A DNA stretch of 64,000 nt from Sarcomyxa edulis (Eukaryota > Basidiomycota > Agaricomycetes > Agaricales > Mycenaceae): contig QUOL01000020.1 of NCBI GenBank assembly GCA_009761415.1, forward strand, positions 1 through 64,000. Reading direction: 5' to 3'. Under the pieces are notes generated by a model. It searched no databases and had not been told where the DNA came from. It saw only the letters and a list, made by a program, of their open reading frames with translations. Below, piece after piece: positions 33,186-43,891 of the stretch. The translations under genes were made by a program, and so were the position numbers. Every line of letters starts with the position of its first letter. Position 1 is the stretch's first letter.

Positions 33186-35256
33186 ATAAGGTACTTACAC
33201 TCTGTTTTCGTAACGTCTGTCACCCGTATTGATTTACGCAGCCCGTGAATTCTAAAAGAAGGTTTCGCGTCCATCGTGATGCCTGATTCGCGAGATCCCA
33301 GTGCTGCGCCGCAGCCTTTGGAAGTAGAGGGACTGTTCTAGAATCTCCTCGACGGGGTTATGGGCCATTGTCAACACGAGCTGCTACAAGTGGGTGGGTT
33401 GCGGGGGCAAGTGGACGCGTTCTGGGATGATAGTACTGGAGGACGTTTGGTTATTGTATTCAGCTTCTTCAAATATACGCTTCTCTTACAAATCCACCGC
33501 TGCAATATAAGTGTGCATGCTAGGCTCCTCGTTGCAATACAAGCACTCAAATACCACAGGAGAGAGATTTCAGCGATACTATCTTTTCAGGCTGCGGTCC
33601 GCAATGGAGCAGAGAAGGCCTGAGGATCCATACTTTCTTCACGACTGATTTCTCTGCTCTGAGAAGTACCCGGTATACATGTGGACTTGCTGTAGCCTGT
33701 AACAACGGGCGGACCTTTATGCATATTATGAGTCTCAGGACGGCTGATATTCTCATCTAGAGCCATTATTTGTGTCACAAGCCTGTATATATTCTGGTAT
33801 TCGTACTTACTAAAGGCCCATCTACTTACTTATTCTAATCAAACATGTAGTTGCTTTCACCGAGTCCTTACTCGGCCTTCGGCCTATGCGGCGGGTGCCG
33901 TTGCCAAACATGCACAGATCGCGGACAGTATCGGCCTAGACGGCATATCCCGTGACCTGGATAAGGCCGAAAATGCCACGGAACCTTGCACAACTCTTGC
34001 ACAACTCTTGTTGCTCTCTCTTGTTGCTCTCTTGCCTTGCATCGATGCCAGATTTCCGCAACAATACGCGCTCACTCAGTATCGAGGCTCCAGCTTGCAG
34101 ACCTGGGCATGCGTATATACCCCCATATTCAAAGTTATCCTAAAACTCCTGCTACTAAGGATTTGTCGAGGCTCTCATCGATGTATGACTGCCTAAGCTG
34201 GACTCATTCGCGTGTTCCTGGACGCGACTAAGCACGATTGCACGCGCCTACAGTCTCCCAGGTCCGGCATGATCATCAAACCACATATGGTACTGCGGCC
34301 GCTGGTTCCATTTGTGTGTTGGGCCGTACTTACTACTCTAGTCGCTGTTATCGCCAACTGGCACTGGCTACATCTCCTTCAGGTGCTGGGTAAGCCGTGT
34401 TGATTTTGCGTTGACCTCGCTGATGTCTAGATCGATACGATTCTCGGAATCGCGACAGCTCATATTGAGCCCCGTGTGCAGGGCTTCGGATAGGTGAGCC
34501 GTCATCTCGCTACTCCAAGTTCTCAATGATGCTTTCTTGTGCACATAAGTAATCGACCTTTCCATTGCGTCTTCGATGCGTCTACATGACTGACTATCGA
34601 TGCAGATGGAATGGCTTGATGCTCCCATCCATCCGAGTTATCTACGGTCTCGTGCCTCCTTATAAGCTTACACGCTGGCATTTTAGACTCTACCTTTGTT
34701 CCAAATCAGTCAAACTCGGACTTTCTAGCGGTGACTTGGCACGGACATTTGTTTGGCAACGGCTTCCGGGACCGTGGAGGCGCTAATCATTTCTCCTTAT
34801 GGGACTTTTCCGGCGATTGTAGTCCAGGAACAACGCGATGCATTTTCAGCGCTGAGGAGCAGTACTATGAGGAGATAGCAAGGGAACAGCCCCCGGGGAT
34901 GCAATCGCAGTAATCGCAACAGGTTACTAGTCTTCTTCCTCTCGAGACTTGGACTCTCCAGCTGCCCTCCAGTCCTTTTCGTTTAAAATTCAGGCACTCT
35001 AGTACGTATTATAGGTGTATATCTAATCTAATCTTGATTGTATGACATCACGGGCGAAGAGTGGAGTATCGAACGCAGTTTTTCTCGAAAATGGGGCTCT
35101 GCATGTTGATGATTCTCCCGTATCGTATGGTATCCCTGACAATTGTATATCCTCGTTTGTCACCTATAAAACCCCTTTAGACCCCCCGCCTCGCTTCTCT
35201 TTCCACAACCACAACATCCACCACTATCACTTACTTTTTCATCCATTTCATCCAAT
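33186..35256. other. Intergenic stretch without a convincing gene
   Basis: Only short ORFs with no recognisable similarity are found. It holds two small tandem duplications at 33986-34031: TTGCACAACTC twice, then TTGTTGCTCTC twice separated by two bases. The last ~100 bp are the promoter of the dehydrogenase gene. Confidence 0.5.
35165..35170 (+). promoter_or_regulatory. TATA box of the alcohol dehydrogenase gene
   Basis: TATAAA lies 87 bp upstream of the ATG at 35257, followed by a C/T-rich leader with CCACAACCACAACATCCACC, typical of a fungal core promoter and 5' UTR. Confidence 0.65.
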
Positions 35257-36615
35257 ATGCCTCAAGGAACCATGAAAGCGCTCTGGTACAATGCAGTATG
35301 TGCTTGCGAACTTGTAACGTTATCTCACATTCTCATTGTCCCCTTTCAAAAAGCCAAAAGACTTTGTCATTAAACAAGTACCCATCCCCACAGTGGGAGA
35401 CGATGAAGTACTCCTCAAGGGTGAGTTCACTACTTACTTGGAAGCCATATCTCGATACTAACTCTTGTCGTCAGTCCACTGCTGTGGTGAGAACAACGTG
35501 TTCCTTCTATAATCTATATTTGCGCGCTAACGATTTCGTGAACAAAGGCGTTTGCGGCACTGATGGCCATATCCACGAAGGCGAGTTTATCTCGACATTC
35601 CCTTTGATCCCAGGCCACGAAGCCATCGGCTCCGTCGTCGAAATGGGCAAAAACGTCAAAGGATTCGCCATGGGCGACCGCTGTGTCGCCGATGTCGGCA
35701 TCACCGTACGTTTATATTTAGCTTCCCTGTGAACCGTCCGCGTCCACATTCGTACCCTCAAATCTAAAACTGACGCTCGCGAAAAAAAACAACTAGTGCG
35801 ACGACTGCTTCTACTGCCGCCGTGGCCAATCCCTCCTCTGCGAAAATTTCAACGCCTGCGGAGTAACCCAAGACGGCGGTTTCGCAGAATACATTCTATA
35901 CCACCAAAAGAAACTCTACAAGATCAAGAACCTCTCTGATGAAGATTCTACCCTCCTCGAACCCGCCGCATGCGCCATCCACGGACTCGACAAACTAAAC
36001 CCTCCCGTCGGTATTGAGGTCCTCCTCCTAGGCGCAGGTCCCACCGGACTCATCCTCGCACAACTTCTCAAGCTCAACGGTGCCTCCCGAGTGGTGATCG
36101 CAGCGAACAAGGGTATCAAGATGCAAATCGCCAAAGAGCTCGATGCGGGTGATGAGTATATCGAGTTGGACAGGACGAACCCCGATGCGCAGTGGAAGAA
36201 ACTGAAGGAGGATAATCCGTATGGGTTTGATGTCGTCGTGGAGGCTACTGGGGTGGAGAAATTGGCGAATGAGAGTATCAACTATGTACGACGGGGTGGT
36301 ACTTTGATGATTTATGGTGTCTATCAGGATAGCGGTGCGTCTCCCCCTTCGAAGTCTGATCGATATCAGTACTGACGTCATGCTTGCTTACTAGCCCGCG
36401 TCCACTGGCCTCCGTCCAAGATCTTCGGAGACGAAATCCGCATTATCGGGTCCTTCTCCCAGACCTACTGCTTCCCTCGCGCCGTCGCCTACCTCGACAG
36501 CGGCAAGATACGCGTCAAAGGAATGGTGACCGACGTCTACAAACTCGACGATTATCAGAAAGCTTTGGATAAGATGAACAGCAGAGAGGCGGTCAAGATT
36601 TGTATCAAGCCATAG
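35257..36615 (+). CDS. Zinc-dependent medium-chain alcohol/polyol dehydrogenase
   Basis: An NAD(P)-dependent MDR-family oxidoreductase. Six exons (35257-35295, 35354-35420, 35475-35486, 35548-35705, 35797-36334, 36395-36615) join to 344 residues, the normal length. The catalytic zinc ligands are in [10 protein letters not shown] and GHEAIG, and the four structural-zinc cysteines in [15 protein letters not shown]. The nucleotide-binding motif is GAGPTG, followed by the Rossmann fold. The C-terminus is [20 protein letters not shown]. It resembles D-arabinitol/sorbitol dehydrogenases, but the substrate cannot be told from the sequence. The third exon is only 12 nt and codes VHCC, including a zinc-ligand cysteine. 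It has its own TATA promoter and points toward the laccase gene (convergent). Confidence 0.9.
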
Positions 36616-36952
36616 AGCTCCAGAGCGGATTCGATGGATGGATTAAAGCATTTTTCTTTTGTATCATATGTATTACCCTGGCTTCGAGTAAACGCATCGT
36701 GATTTCCTGTATACCATTTCCCTTCTCGCCGCCTTGATACCGAATTCATATCATATCTGGTTCGAAACATTGATTGTGATTGAATTGCCCAATTCATTAG
36801 ATATATGTAACAAGTCCGAAAGATGGCGAGTAAGTTCCTACGTTTCCTCCCTACTGGATAAATACACAACGACCCCGAAGATAATGAAAATGCATTGATA
36901 GTTATGTTTGATTGGTAGCTGTCTTGCTCGTCGTAGACGCAGATTGCCGCTT

Positions 36953-39772
36953 TTAAAGATCGGACGGGTCTTGGGCGTTGTAGATGGGGCACAAATCATT
37001 CCAGGCATCTGAGTCATAATACAAAGGTGTCAGCATTGATATTGGAGGCAGAGCGGGCAAGGAAGCTCGGTCGTCTTACCCGGAACGGGGTTTGCAGTGC
37101 TCCAATCGGGAGTGTCCTCAGCGAACACGACTGCGAATCCACTATCAGAAGAAAACATGTTCAGCCAGACCATTCGACTATGCAGAGACTCTGGTGTGCT
37201 TACAGTTGCAAATGCCAATCGATGTGGCTAGACGAAGTAACAATTAGTATCAGAGGAAACGGACGAGGGGAAAGGATGCAAACCAATGGAGGAACCAAGG
37301 CCCCTAAGTGATCACACGAGTATCAGCACGTATAAAATGCACGAATGAGGAGAATGAACTTACGGGGTTATCAGTAGTCCACCTAATAGTAACATTATCT
37401 CCGGCGCCACCAATGTTCACGACATCACGACGAACAGGGTTGTCGTAGTTATAAACGCTACTGCCGGCGCTACGAACTACAGAGAACGCATGTCCGTGCA
37501 AGTGGAAAGGATGCTAGTGCGGTGTCAGTGTCAGCATAGCCTCTTGAATTTTGGGAGCTGTACTTACTCCGCCTCCGATGACACCTCCAGGCAACGAGAG
37601 TTCGATGACGCTGTTGGCAGGTAGAGGAATGACTGACCCGGCGGGCATGAGAGTGTCGGCGGTTTGTGCTCCACTGAGAAGTTGGAGGAGGACTGGGACG
37701 GTGGGTGGGACGAAGGAGACACCGTCGATGGTGAACGCTCCATTAGCCTGAGAGACAGCAGAAGCAAAGAAAAAACGATGAAAATGATTGATTCGAAATG
37801 AAAAGGTGAACGATCACTCACGAAAGCAAAGACGAGGTTCTTGACAACATCAGCACCACCTGCTACAGCAGTTCCAGGCTAGAAAAAATTTGTTAGAAAG
37901 AACTCATCATAGACTTCGAGGTGAAAAAAAAAATTACAGCAGCGGGGTTATCAAGAGGCTGGAGAAGAAAATCGACCAATTCAGTCAAGTATCAGGATCA
38001 CAGGGTTTCAGGGTACCTACGTGAAGATTGACTTCGTTCAACGGAAGAACGCTGGTGGATGCAGTAGTCGTCGGGTCTGCGTCAGCTGCGCCAGTGTATC
38101 GAAGGATAGCAGAGTTCATTCCTCCAGCAAAGCTAGAGTTACCGGTATTGGGCTGAGCACGAACCCCTGTGATAGAGAAGATAAGAGATTGTTGGAAGTC
38201 ATCCTGGATACACGAAAGTAGACATACAATAGTTGTCGACTGGTTGACTGGCATCGAGCTACGATACGAAGAGAAGCAATTCAACCAGGTGAATCTTGCT
38301 GTTGAGAGATGCGACTTACGACGAAAGAGTAACGCTGAGCCGGATAAATTTGAATGGAATCCACGAGGAGAGGTTCAGTACTGATACCGTCCGCCTAAAT
38401 CAAGTATTTCACCGTCAGCTAATATTCAATCTAGAAATCAGTGGCACTGAAGTGACACACCTCGATGACAGTCATCTGATGACCGTCGATGGTGAAGATG
38501 TAGTTGGGGTCGCAAGCCATAGAAATAAGCCGGAACCGATACCTGATTCAATAGAGTCAATCATGAGATTGGTTAGATATTGTCGGGTTAGACGAACTTG
38601 GTGCCCGAAACGACAGTTATCACAGCAAGGGGAGACGCGGGTCCACCTGGACGAATCAATCATCAGTAAGAACGTTCTTCACCAATGAGTAGCTGAGACA
38701 TACCGCTATAGCGGCCAAGGCCGTTGATGAGCGTCGATGCAGGAGTTCTATTTGATGTGATCTCTGATTAGTCACATAGCTAGATCAGAAAAGCTTGAGA
38801 ACGCACGGAACGGCGCCTGCACTTTTAGCAGGGACGTGATACCAGTCGGCTAAAGTAAGAACAGTGCTTTCTGTGTGAAACAAGACATTTGTTAGAATGA
38901 GGGAGACGATTGAGGAGGTACGTTGGTACTGACCATCATCAACATCATACAAGCTGGCATGTGGATCGTCGGGATCCGTAATGACAAAGGGCCCTAGTCC
39001 ACGGATCAGGTTTAGCTCAAGATTCCGGGAGAAATATGCGGAGAATTACCTCGAAGACCATCACAGTACTGGGTTTCCAAATGCGAATGATACCAGAAAG
39101 TACCAGCCTGGCCGGCAGAGTTAAAATCGTACAAGAACGAATGTCCTTTCGCGATAGGACTAGAAATGACAGGTTTAGCGGTTGAGCACTAAGGAAGTAT
39201 ATATTTGTAATCCGGGCAAAACTGACCATTGGTTTACCTTTAAATATCAAGACCCGAGTCAAAATTTATATTTAGAAGGGAAGTAAAAATACTGACAAAA
39301 GCTGGACCGTCAGCCCAGTTAGTTCCTGCTTGGAACAATCCGTGCCAATGCTACGAAAACGCCTTGGAGTCAGTTATACGAGAGTATTAATGTCCATTAA
39401 ACTCACGATCGACGTGCTTTGCAGCATGGTGTTATCATCCAGGTTGTTAACCACGGTGATCTGGAAATTGTCTCCCTGAAGATACGATGAGTATTTTGCC
39501 TATGCATCTCGTACGCGCATCAAATTGATACCTTGCTGCCGAGGATGAGAGGCCCAGTCACGGTGCCTCCTGCAAGAGAGGCGCTAGATTATTGGTTTCA
39601 GCTCTGAGACCAAGTAGAAGGGAGGGAAAGTTACTGACGAACGACTGAAGCCGTCAGGAGCGACGTTGACATTCGAGATGACAAGGTCGGCAACAGGACC
39701 GATAGATGCAAGAGAGCGTCCAGCGAATAGAGCTAGAGCAGTAAGGCTGTATAACGCGTGGAACTGGAACAT
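36953..39772 (-). CDS. Laccase (multicopper oxidase), secreted
   Basis: Laccases oxidise phenols with O2 through one type-1 and three type-2/3 copper ions. All four copper signatures are present: L1 [18 protein letters not shown] (about 39300-39353), L2 [16 protein letters not shown] (about 39050-39100), L3 [14 protein letters not shown] (about 37470-37515) and L4 [16 protein letters not shown] (about 37110-37230, split by introns). The first residues from Met39772 ([20 protein letters not shown]) form a signal peptide, so the enzyme is secreted. The C-terminus ends [11 protein letters not shown]. It has many short introns, as is usual for basidiomycete laccases; I did not fix every junction. 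A TATA box lies 78 bp upstream of the ATG. A 6.3-kb mobile element is inserted about 440 bp upstream, which may separate the gene from upstream control elements. Confidence 0.93.
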
Positions 39773-39849
39773 CTTGGATGTTATCAGAGAGGTGGTGAAA
39801 GGCAACCGCAACAAATGCTGCTGTGATGAAAGCCTGAATTGAAGGCCTG

Positions 39850-39857
39850 CTTTTATA
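39850..39857 (-). promoter_or_regulatory. TATA box of the laccase gene
   Basis: On the minus strand TATAAAAG occurs 78 bp before the laccase ATG, in a good core-promoter position. Confidence 0.7.
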
Positions 39858-40204
39858 CCTGTTATACGAAGAGGGTGCCATACCGGCGGCGATTTTGACA
39901 CCGAAAGCTGACTCGGTGATCAGAGCTAGACTCTCATGAAAACTTCAATTCATCATGTAAATCGTTTGAGGAAATCATAATGCCCACACTCAGCTTCCAC
40001 AGCCGTTCGAGAGAAGCATCGGCGGGAGCATCATCCCATTGGCTATCCAAGAAGGTAGTACGTGTACCTGACGGCCAGAATATACCCAAGCGTCGTAAGA
40101 ATCGATTCCATGCAGTCAAGATGGTTGTCTCTCACCTGCCGTTGTTTTGGGGTGACGAACCAGACTGGCATGAAACGCCGCTGACTTAGTTGAAGTGAAG
40201 CACC

Positions 40205-40211
40205 GTGACCG
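40205..40211 (+). repeat. Target-site duplication, left copy (GTGACCG)
   Basis: GTGACCG directly precedes the left TIR and is repeated in the same orientation directly after the right TIR at 46466-46472. It is 7 bp as read here. It becomes 8 bp (CGTGACCG) if the terminal C of the right TIR is counted as target instead. Confidence 0.85.
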
Positions 40212-40415
40212 GCAGACTCCTACCCATCCGTTATGGGAAGAGTTAAAAGCGAAATCTGAGGATGTCGTTCGATGCTGAATCCTACCTAATCGGGTTTATC
40301 TCTTATCTAAGTTATCTTATCTTTGTTTGTTTTATGTTTACTCTGAACCTTATGTCTTTTAACTCTTCCCATAACGACTGGCAAAATTCTCGGTGGCGGT
40401 ATGCGCATGCTTGGT
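40212..40415 (+). repeat. Left terminal inverted repeat
   Basis: It begins GCAGACTCCTACCCATCC. It is itself bracketed by an inverted pair of a 21-bp motif (CGTTATGGG...TTAAAAG type): 40229-40249 outward and its reverse complement at 40356-40376. The inner edge is near 40415, where similarity to the right TIR fades. Confidence 0.9.
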
Positions 40416-40569
40416 CTGTGGCGCAAAACCGAAGTGCCCGAGCTTGCCCGAGGCATGTAGAGAGTCCGAGAAGCACCTCGTGTACGCCTCTCTGCATGAA
40501 GCGTGGGCCCAGCGTGTAGTGTAGATATATAATACATGAACTGCTAGTGATATTAGTAACTTTTCCAAC

Positions 40570-40971
40570 ATGAATCGAAGCTATCTACTGCAAATTATCA
40601 CCCTCACTGCCATACTTCTGACCGGCTGCCTTTGGCTCGTTCGCAACAAGCGTCGAATGAATACAGACCGTGATATGTGCCGTGAGGTAGTCACAGACTC
40701 AGAGGACATCACGGAGATGGATGAGGATGAACTTCCGGATCTAACAGAGCCAAGTGAGGAGGGGGATGCCTTGACAGAGTCGCGATTTGGCATGAGTGAA
40801 GTAGACGGCGGAGAGTCAGATTCGGGGTATGATTCAGAGGAAGAGAGGTTTGTGGGAGTAGGGAACATCGTTGGACTCAGCGGAATAGTGTTGGGGCCAC
40901 TCGAGACGTCAGTTGGATCTGCGATACTGATTTCAGGGGATGCAATGACAGTCGAAAGGATAAGGGCCTAG
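40570..40971 (+). CDS. Small acidic single-pass membrane protein of the mobile element
   Basis: I do not recognise this family. The ORF codes 133 residues: a short N-terminus, one hydrophobic helix (residues ~5-24, LLQIITLTAILLTGCLWLV), a basic stop-transfer patch (RNKRRM), then a strongly acidic, Ser-rich region with repeated E/D runs, and a glycine-rich tail (VGNIVGLSGIVLGPLET). It lies between the left TIR and the DUF6589 gene in the same orientation, with an AT-rich TATATAATA just upstream. It may be an accessory gene of the element or an N-terminal exon remnant. No homologue comes to mind. Confidence 0.5.
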   Translation: MNRSYLLQIITLTAILLTGCLWLVRNKRRMNTDRDMCREVVTDSEDITEMDEDELPDLTEPSEEGDALTESRFGMSEVDGGESDSGYDSEEERFVGVGNIVGLSGIVLGPLETSVGSAILISGDAMTVERIRA

Positions 40972-41094
40972 GATTACAACTTACCAGGTGTATGACTCGT
41001 GGAGGCTAACAAAAGCATAATGACAGCCGTGGTACGCATGGAGAACACATGTTCACTCTACCTGTCATATATAAATGAGTAAAAGAGAGACTTT

Positions 41095-43854
41095 ATGCAC
41101 AAAACCATGGACGCACATCTTCTTGGCCGTATTCTCTCGATTCTGGACCAGAACAACACCAGTATCTTTGAGCTGATCCTTCTCGTACTACGTAGTCGGA
41201 CAGGGCATGCGGGGAACCATCGTGAGGCCCTTCTTCGCAGAACCCGGGACCTGTTGGATGTCTTTTCAGAACAAGCCAGTGATATTGCCCAAGCGTGGGC
41301 TACAGACGTTGCAGTGGAAACTTACCGCGTCGAGCTGGTGGCCCTAATTCAGCCAAATGTCGGGTTCCATCTCAATGGCAGGAAGGCGAATCTAGAGAAG
41401 ATTGAAACGTTCTCGGTTGCGGAGATGAGCCAGACGATTGAACGTGTGTGCCCAAGATTGTGGAGCCTTCTCGGTGTTCTTCTTGATGCCGATCCGACAC
41501 GAGTACGAGTAGCTCCCGACGAAACAGCGGAGTTCGACGAGGAACGTGAAATGAACCTGGCGGAGATTGACGGGGACGAAGAGATAGAGGATACTTCGGG
41601 CTCTGAGTCGGATTCGGATGCGGATGCGGAATCAGATGCGGAGGAGTCAGAGTCGGGAGGAAGTGACGACGATGAAGACCAGGATAGCATGGCGATGGAT
41701 ATCGACGATGAACCGCCTCGAGCTGTGGCGAGGCCACCCAAAAAACGGCGCAGAAGGCAGAACCCCGCGAGGAGAAATGCTGCATTACTACTGATTGTGA
41801 GTCGTTATGGCTGTAGGTGTAATTTACTATCTACTCACATACGTCGTGTTATAGAAGCGCGTAGTATTGTTTTCCATAATGGGCAATAGCTGCAATAAAA
41901 ACTTCAATGCTCTTCAGTGCATCATTGGTTTTTTTTGCGAGTCAAAAACGGTGCCAGACAAAGTCGTTGAGCTTCTTGCGCACATGGGAATCTCGGTCTC
42001 CACTGTCACAAATCAAAACATGGTCAATTCCTTGTCAAAACACGCCAGCCAGCGCTTGAAGGACTTGCCGTACTGTAACATGATCTACGACAACTTTGAT
42101 ATGGACTTCAAAGTTGCACAGCCAACGGCCGGAAAGCAGGGCCTTCACATGAGCGCGACAGGTGCAACGTTCGCACCGTACGTCAATGTAGATCCCGAGG
42201 ACCTACGTTTCACCAAGGAACTACACGAAACAAGTGCTTTCAACAAAGATCTCAGTGCCGATGACCCAAAGATATACAGACCCACCATTCGAGATGTGCT
42301 GCCCAAGCCACCTGCGACAGATGGCGACGATCTGAGCCCACTCTTGAGAGCGTTTGCGTGGCATTTCCGGGATGTTCTTGTACAGCAGGAACCTGGATTT
42401 GAAGTTTATCGAGAGAAGCTTGGGTTGCCGGAGGTTGTTGATGCACTAACGGTGCTAAAAACAAGTCAGTATCCAGCGCACGCGATCAATGCAGATGAAG
42501 GCTCTCACGATGGGAACTGGGAAGTATTGCAAAGTCTTTTGAGACAGGCGAACATACCGGACCAGAGGCTGGAGGAATACATCACCTTAGTCCATGGTGA
42601 TTTAGGGACAAAGGAGAAGCTTGATGGCCTACGTAGGATGAGAACAATTGAGGCTACAGCCAAAAATCGGCTCGGGTGGATTGTTTTTATTCCTGGGCTA
42701 TTTCACGTCAAAATGGCATGCGCTGATGCGATCTGGAGGACCCACATTCAACCAAAGGAGGGACGAGAGGATGCTACCGGAATGTTCGAGTATATACGTC
42801 ACTTACGACCAAAGGAGACATTGAAATTTGGCAGCAATCCGGGATTTCGTAGGATGCACGACATCATACACCACACAACATGGGTTGATATTCTGGATTG
42901 TTGGAGAATAGAGGCGGAGAAGTTGGGGTACCCCACACTTGACGACTTTCTCAAGGCAAAGCCGTCTTGGGAAGTAATCGTCAATACATCTCGAGAGATG
43001 GCTGTGACATACTTACCTGGGTTAGACTTCCAAGACGAGCGTGAAAAGCCAGCGGAGGAACGCGATGCTTGCTTCGAGAACCACAAACTCCGAAAACAGC
43101 ATTCTCTGCTGTACCTTGAATTGTCGCACGCAATGAATTACGGCGACGTTGGACGCATATTGCGAGTCCTCCCTTACTGGATAGCGATCTTCAAAGGAAC
43201 TGGAAAGCATAAGTATGCTGCGCACATGACAAAATTCATGACAGACCTTGATCATGTATTTCCACCACGGCTCCGGTAAGTTTGGCTTGAGGCTGGGATT
43301 CTCCCCGACACTTATGTGTTACTGCTTGACACAGGCGAGCCATTTTGAACAATTGGCTATGTAATCCAACGGGAAAAGTAAATGGATTCCGGGGCTATGA
43401 CTGGTTAATGGAAAGAAATAATCTTTACATGAAAGTGAGTTCTTCTTTGACTGTTCGAAGCAGGGGGAAATATTTATCGACTTGGGAATAGGTTGTTTTT
43501 CCGGGGGCGGGTCCCAATCGGACGATGCGTTTGGTATTCAAGAGATCGGTCCTGATTGAAGTTTATCGATCAGTTCATCAAATCATCGAGAATAATTTCT
43601 ATCTCACTCACCGAACTATTAGGCATTCCCATCCCAGGATGACGCGTACGCTCAGAAAGCTCGCCAGGTATATCAAAAAAGAAAATCCGCATATATTTAC
43701 ACTAGGGAGAACAGTAAAGCACGAAGTCGCAGATTCCATTAACGAGGGAATCGCACTGTTGGTGGAGAGTACTGACCTGTGTACTATTCCGGACGCAGAA
43801 GCTGGAACGCGGGATGTTGACATTCCAACTGGTAATGATATCGGTGTTGATTAG
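41095..43854 (+). CDS. DUF6589-family protein, candidate transposase of the TIR element
   Basis: Four exons (41095-41796, 41855-43275, 43335-43434, 43492-43854) join to 861 residues with no frame break. The region from about residue 300 onward has the DUF6589 pattern known from multicopy Agaricomycete proteins: YDNFDMDFK (312-316 for YDNFD), HGDLGT (481-486), then RRMRTIEATAKNRLGWIVFIPGLFHVKMACADAIWR (517-529 for the last part). The N-terminal half has an acidic Asp/Glu/Ser run followed by a basic KKRRRRQ stretch, a plausible nuclear localisation signal. The molecular function of DUF6589 is unknown to me. The conserved acidic residues in short motifs and its place in a TIR element make a nuclease or transposase role reasonable, but this is inference. 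In-frame Met at 41107 is an alternative start. The stop is 37 bp from that of the convergent RecQ gene. Confidence 0.88.
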
Positions 43855-43891
43855 TATCATCGGGTGTGGTCAGAAAAATAGATGTATACCT

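Noticed and set aside
40312..40497. A conserved short protein shared by 40312-40497 and 46068-46376
   Set aside because: The shared peptide is only the translation of the inner part of the two TIRs.
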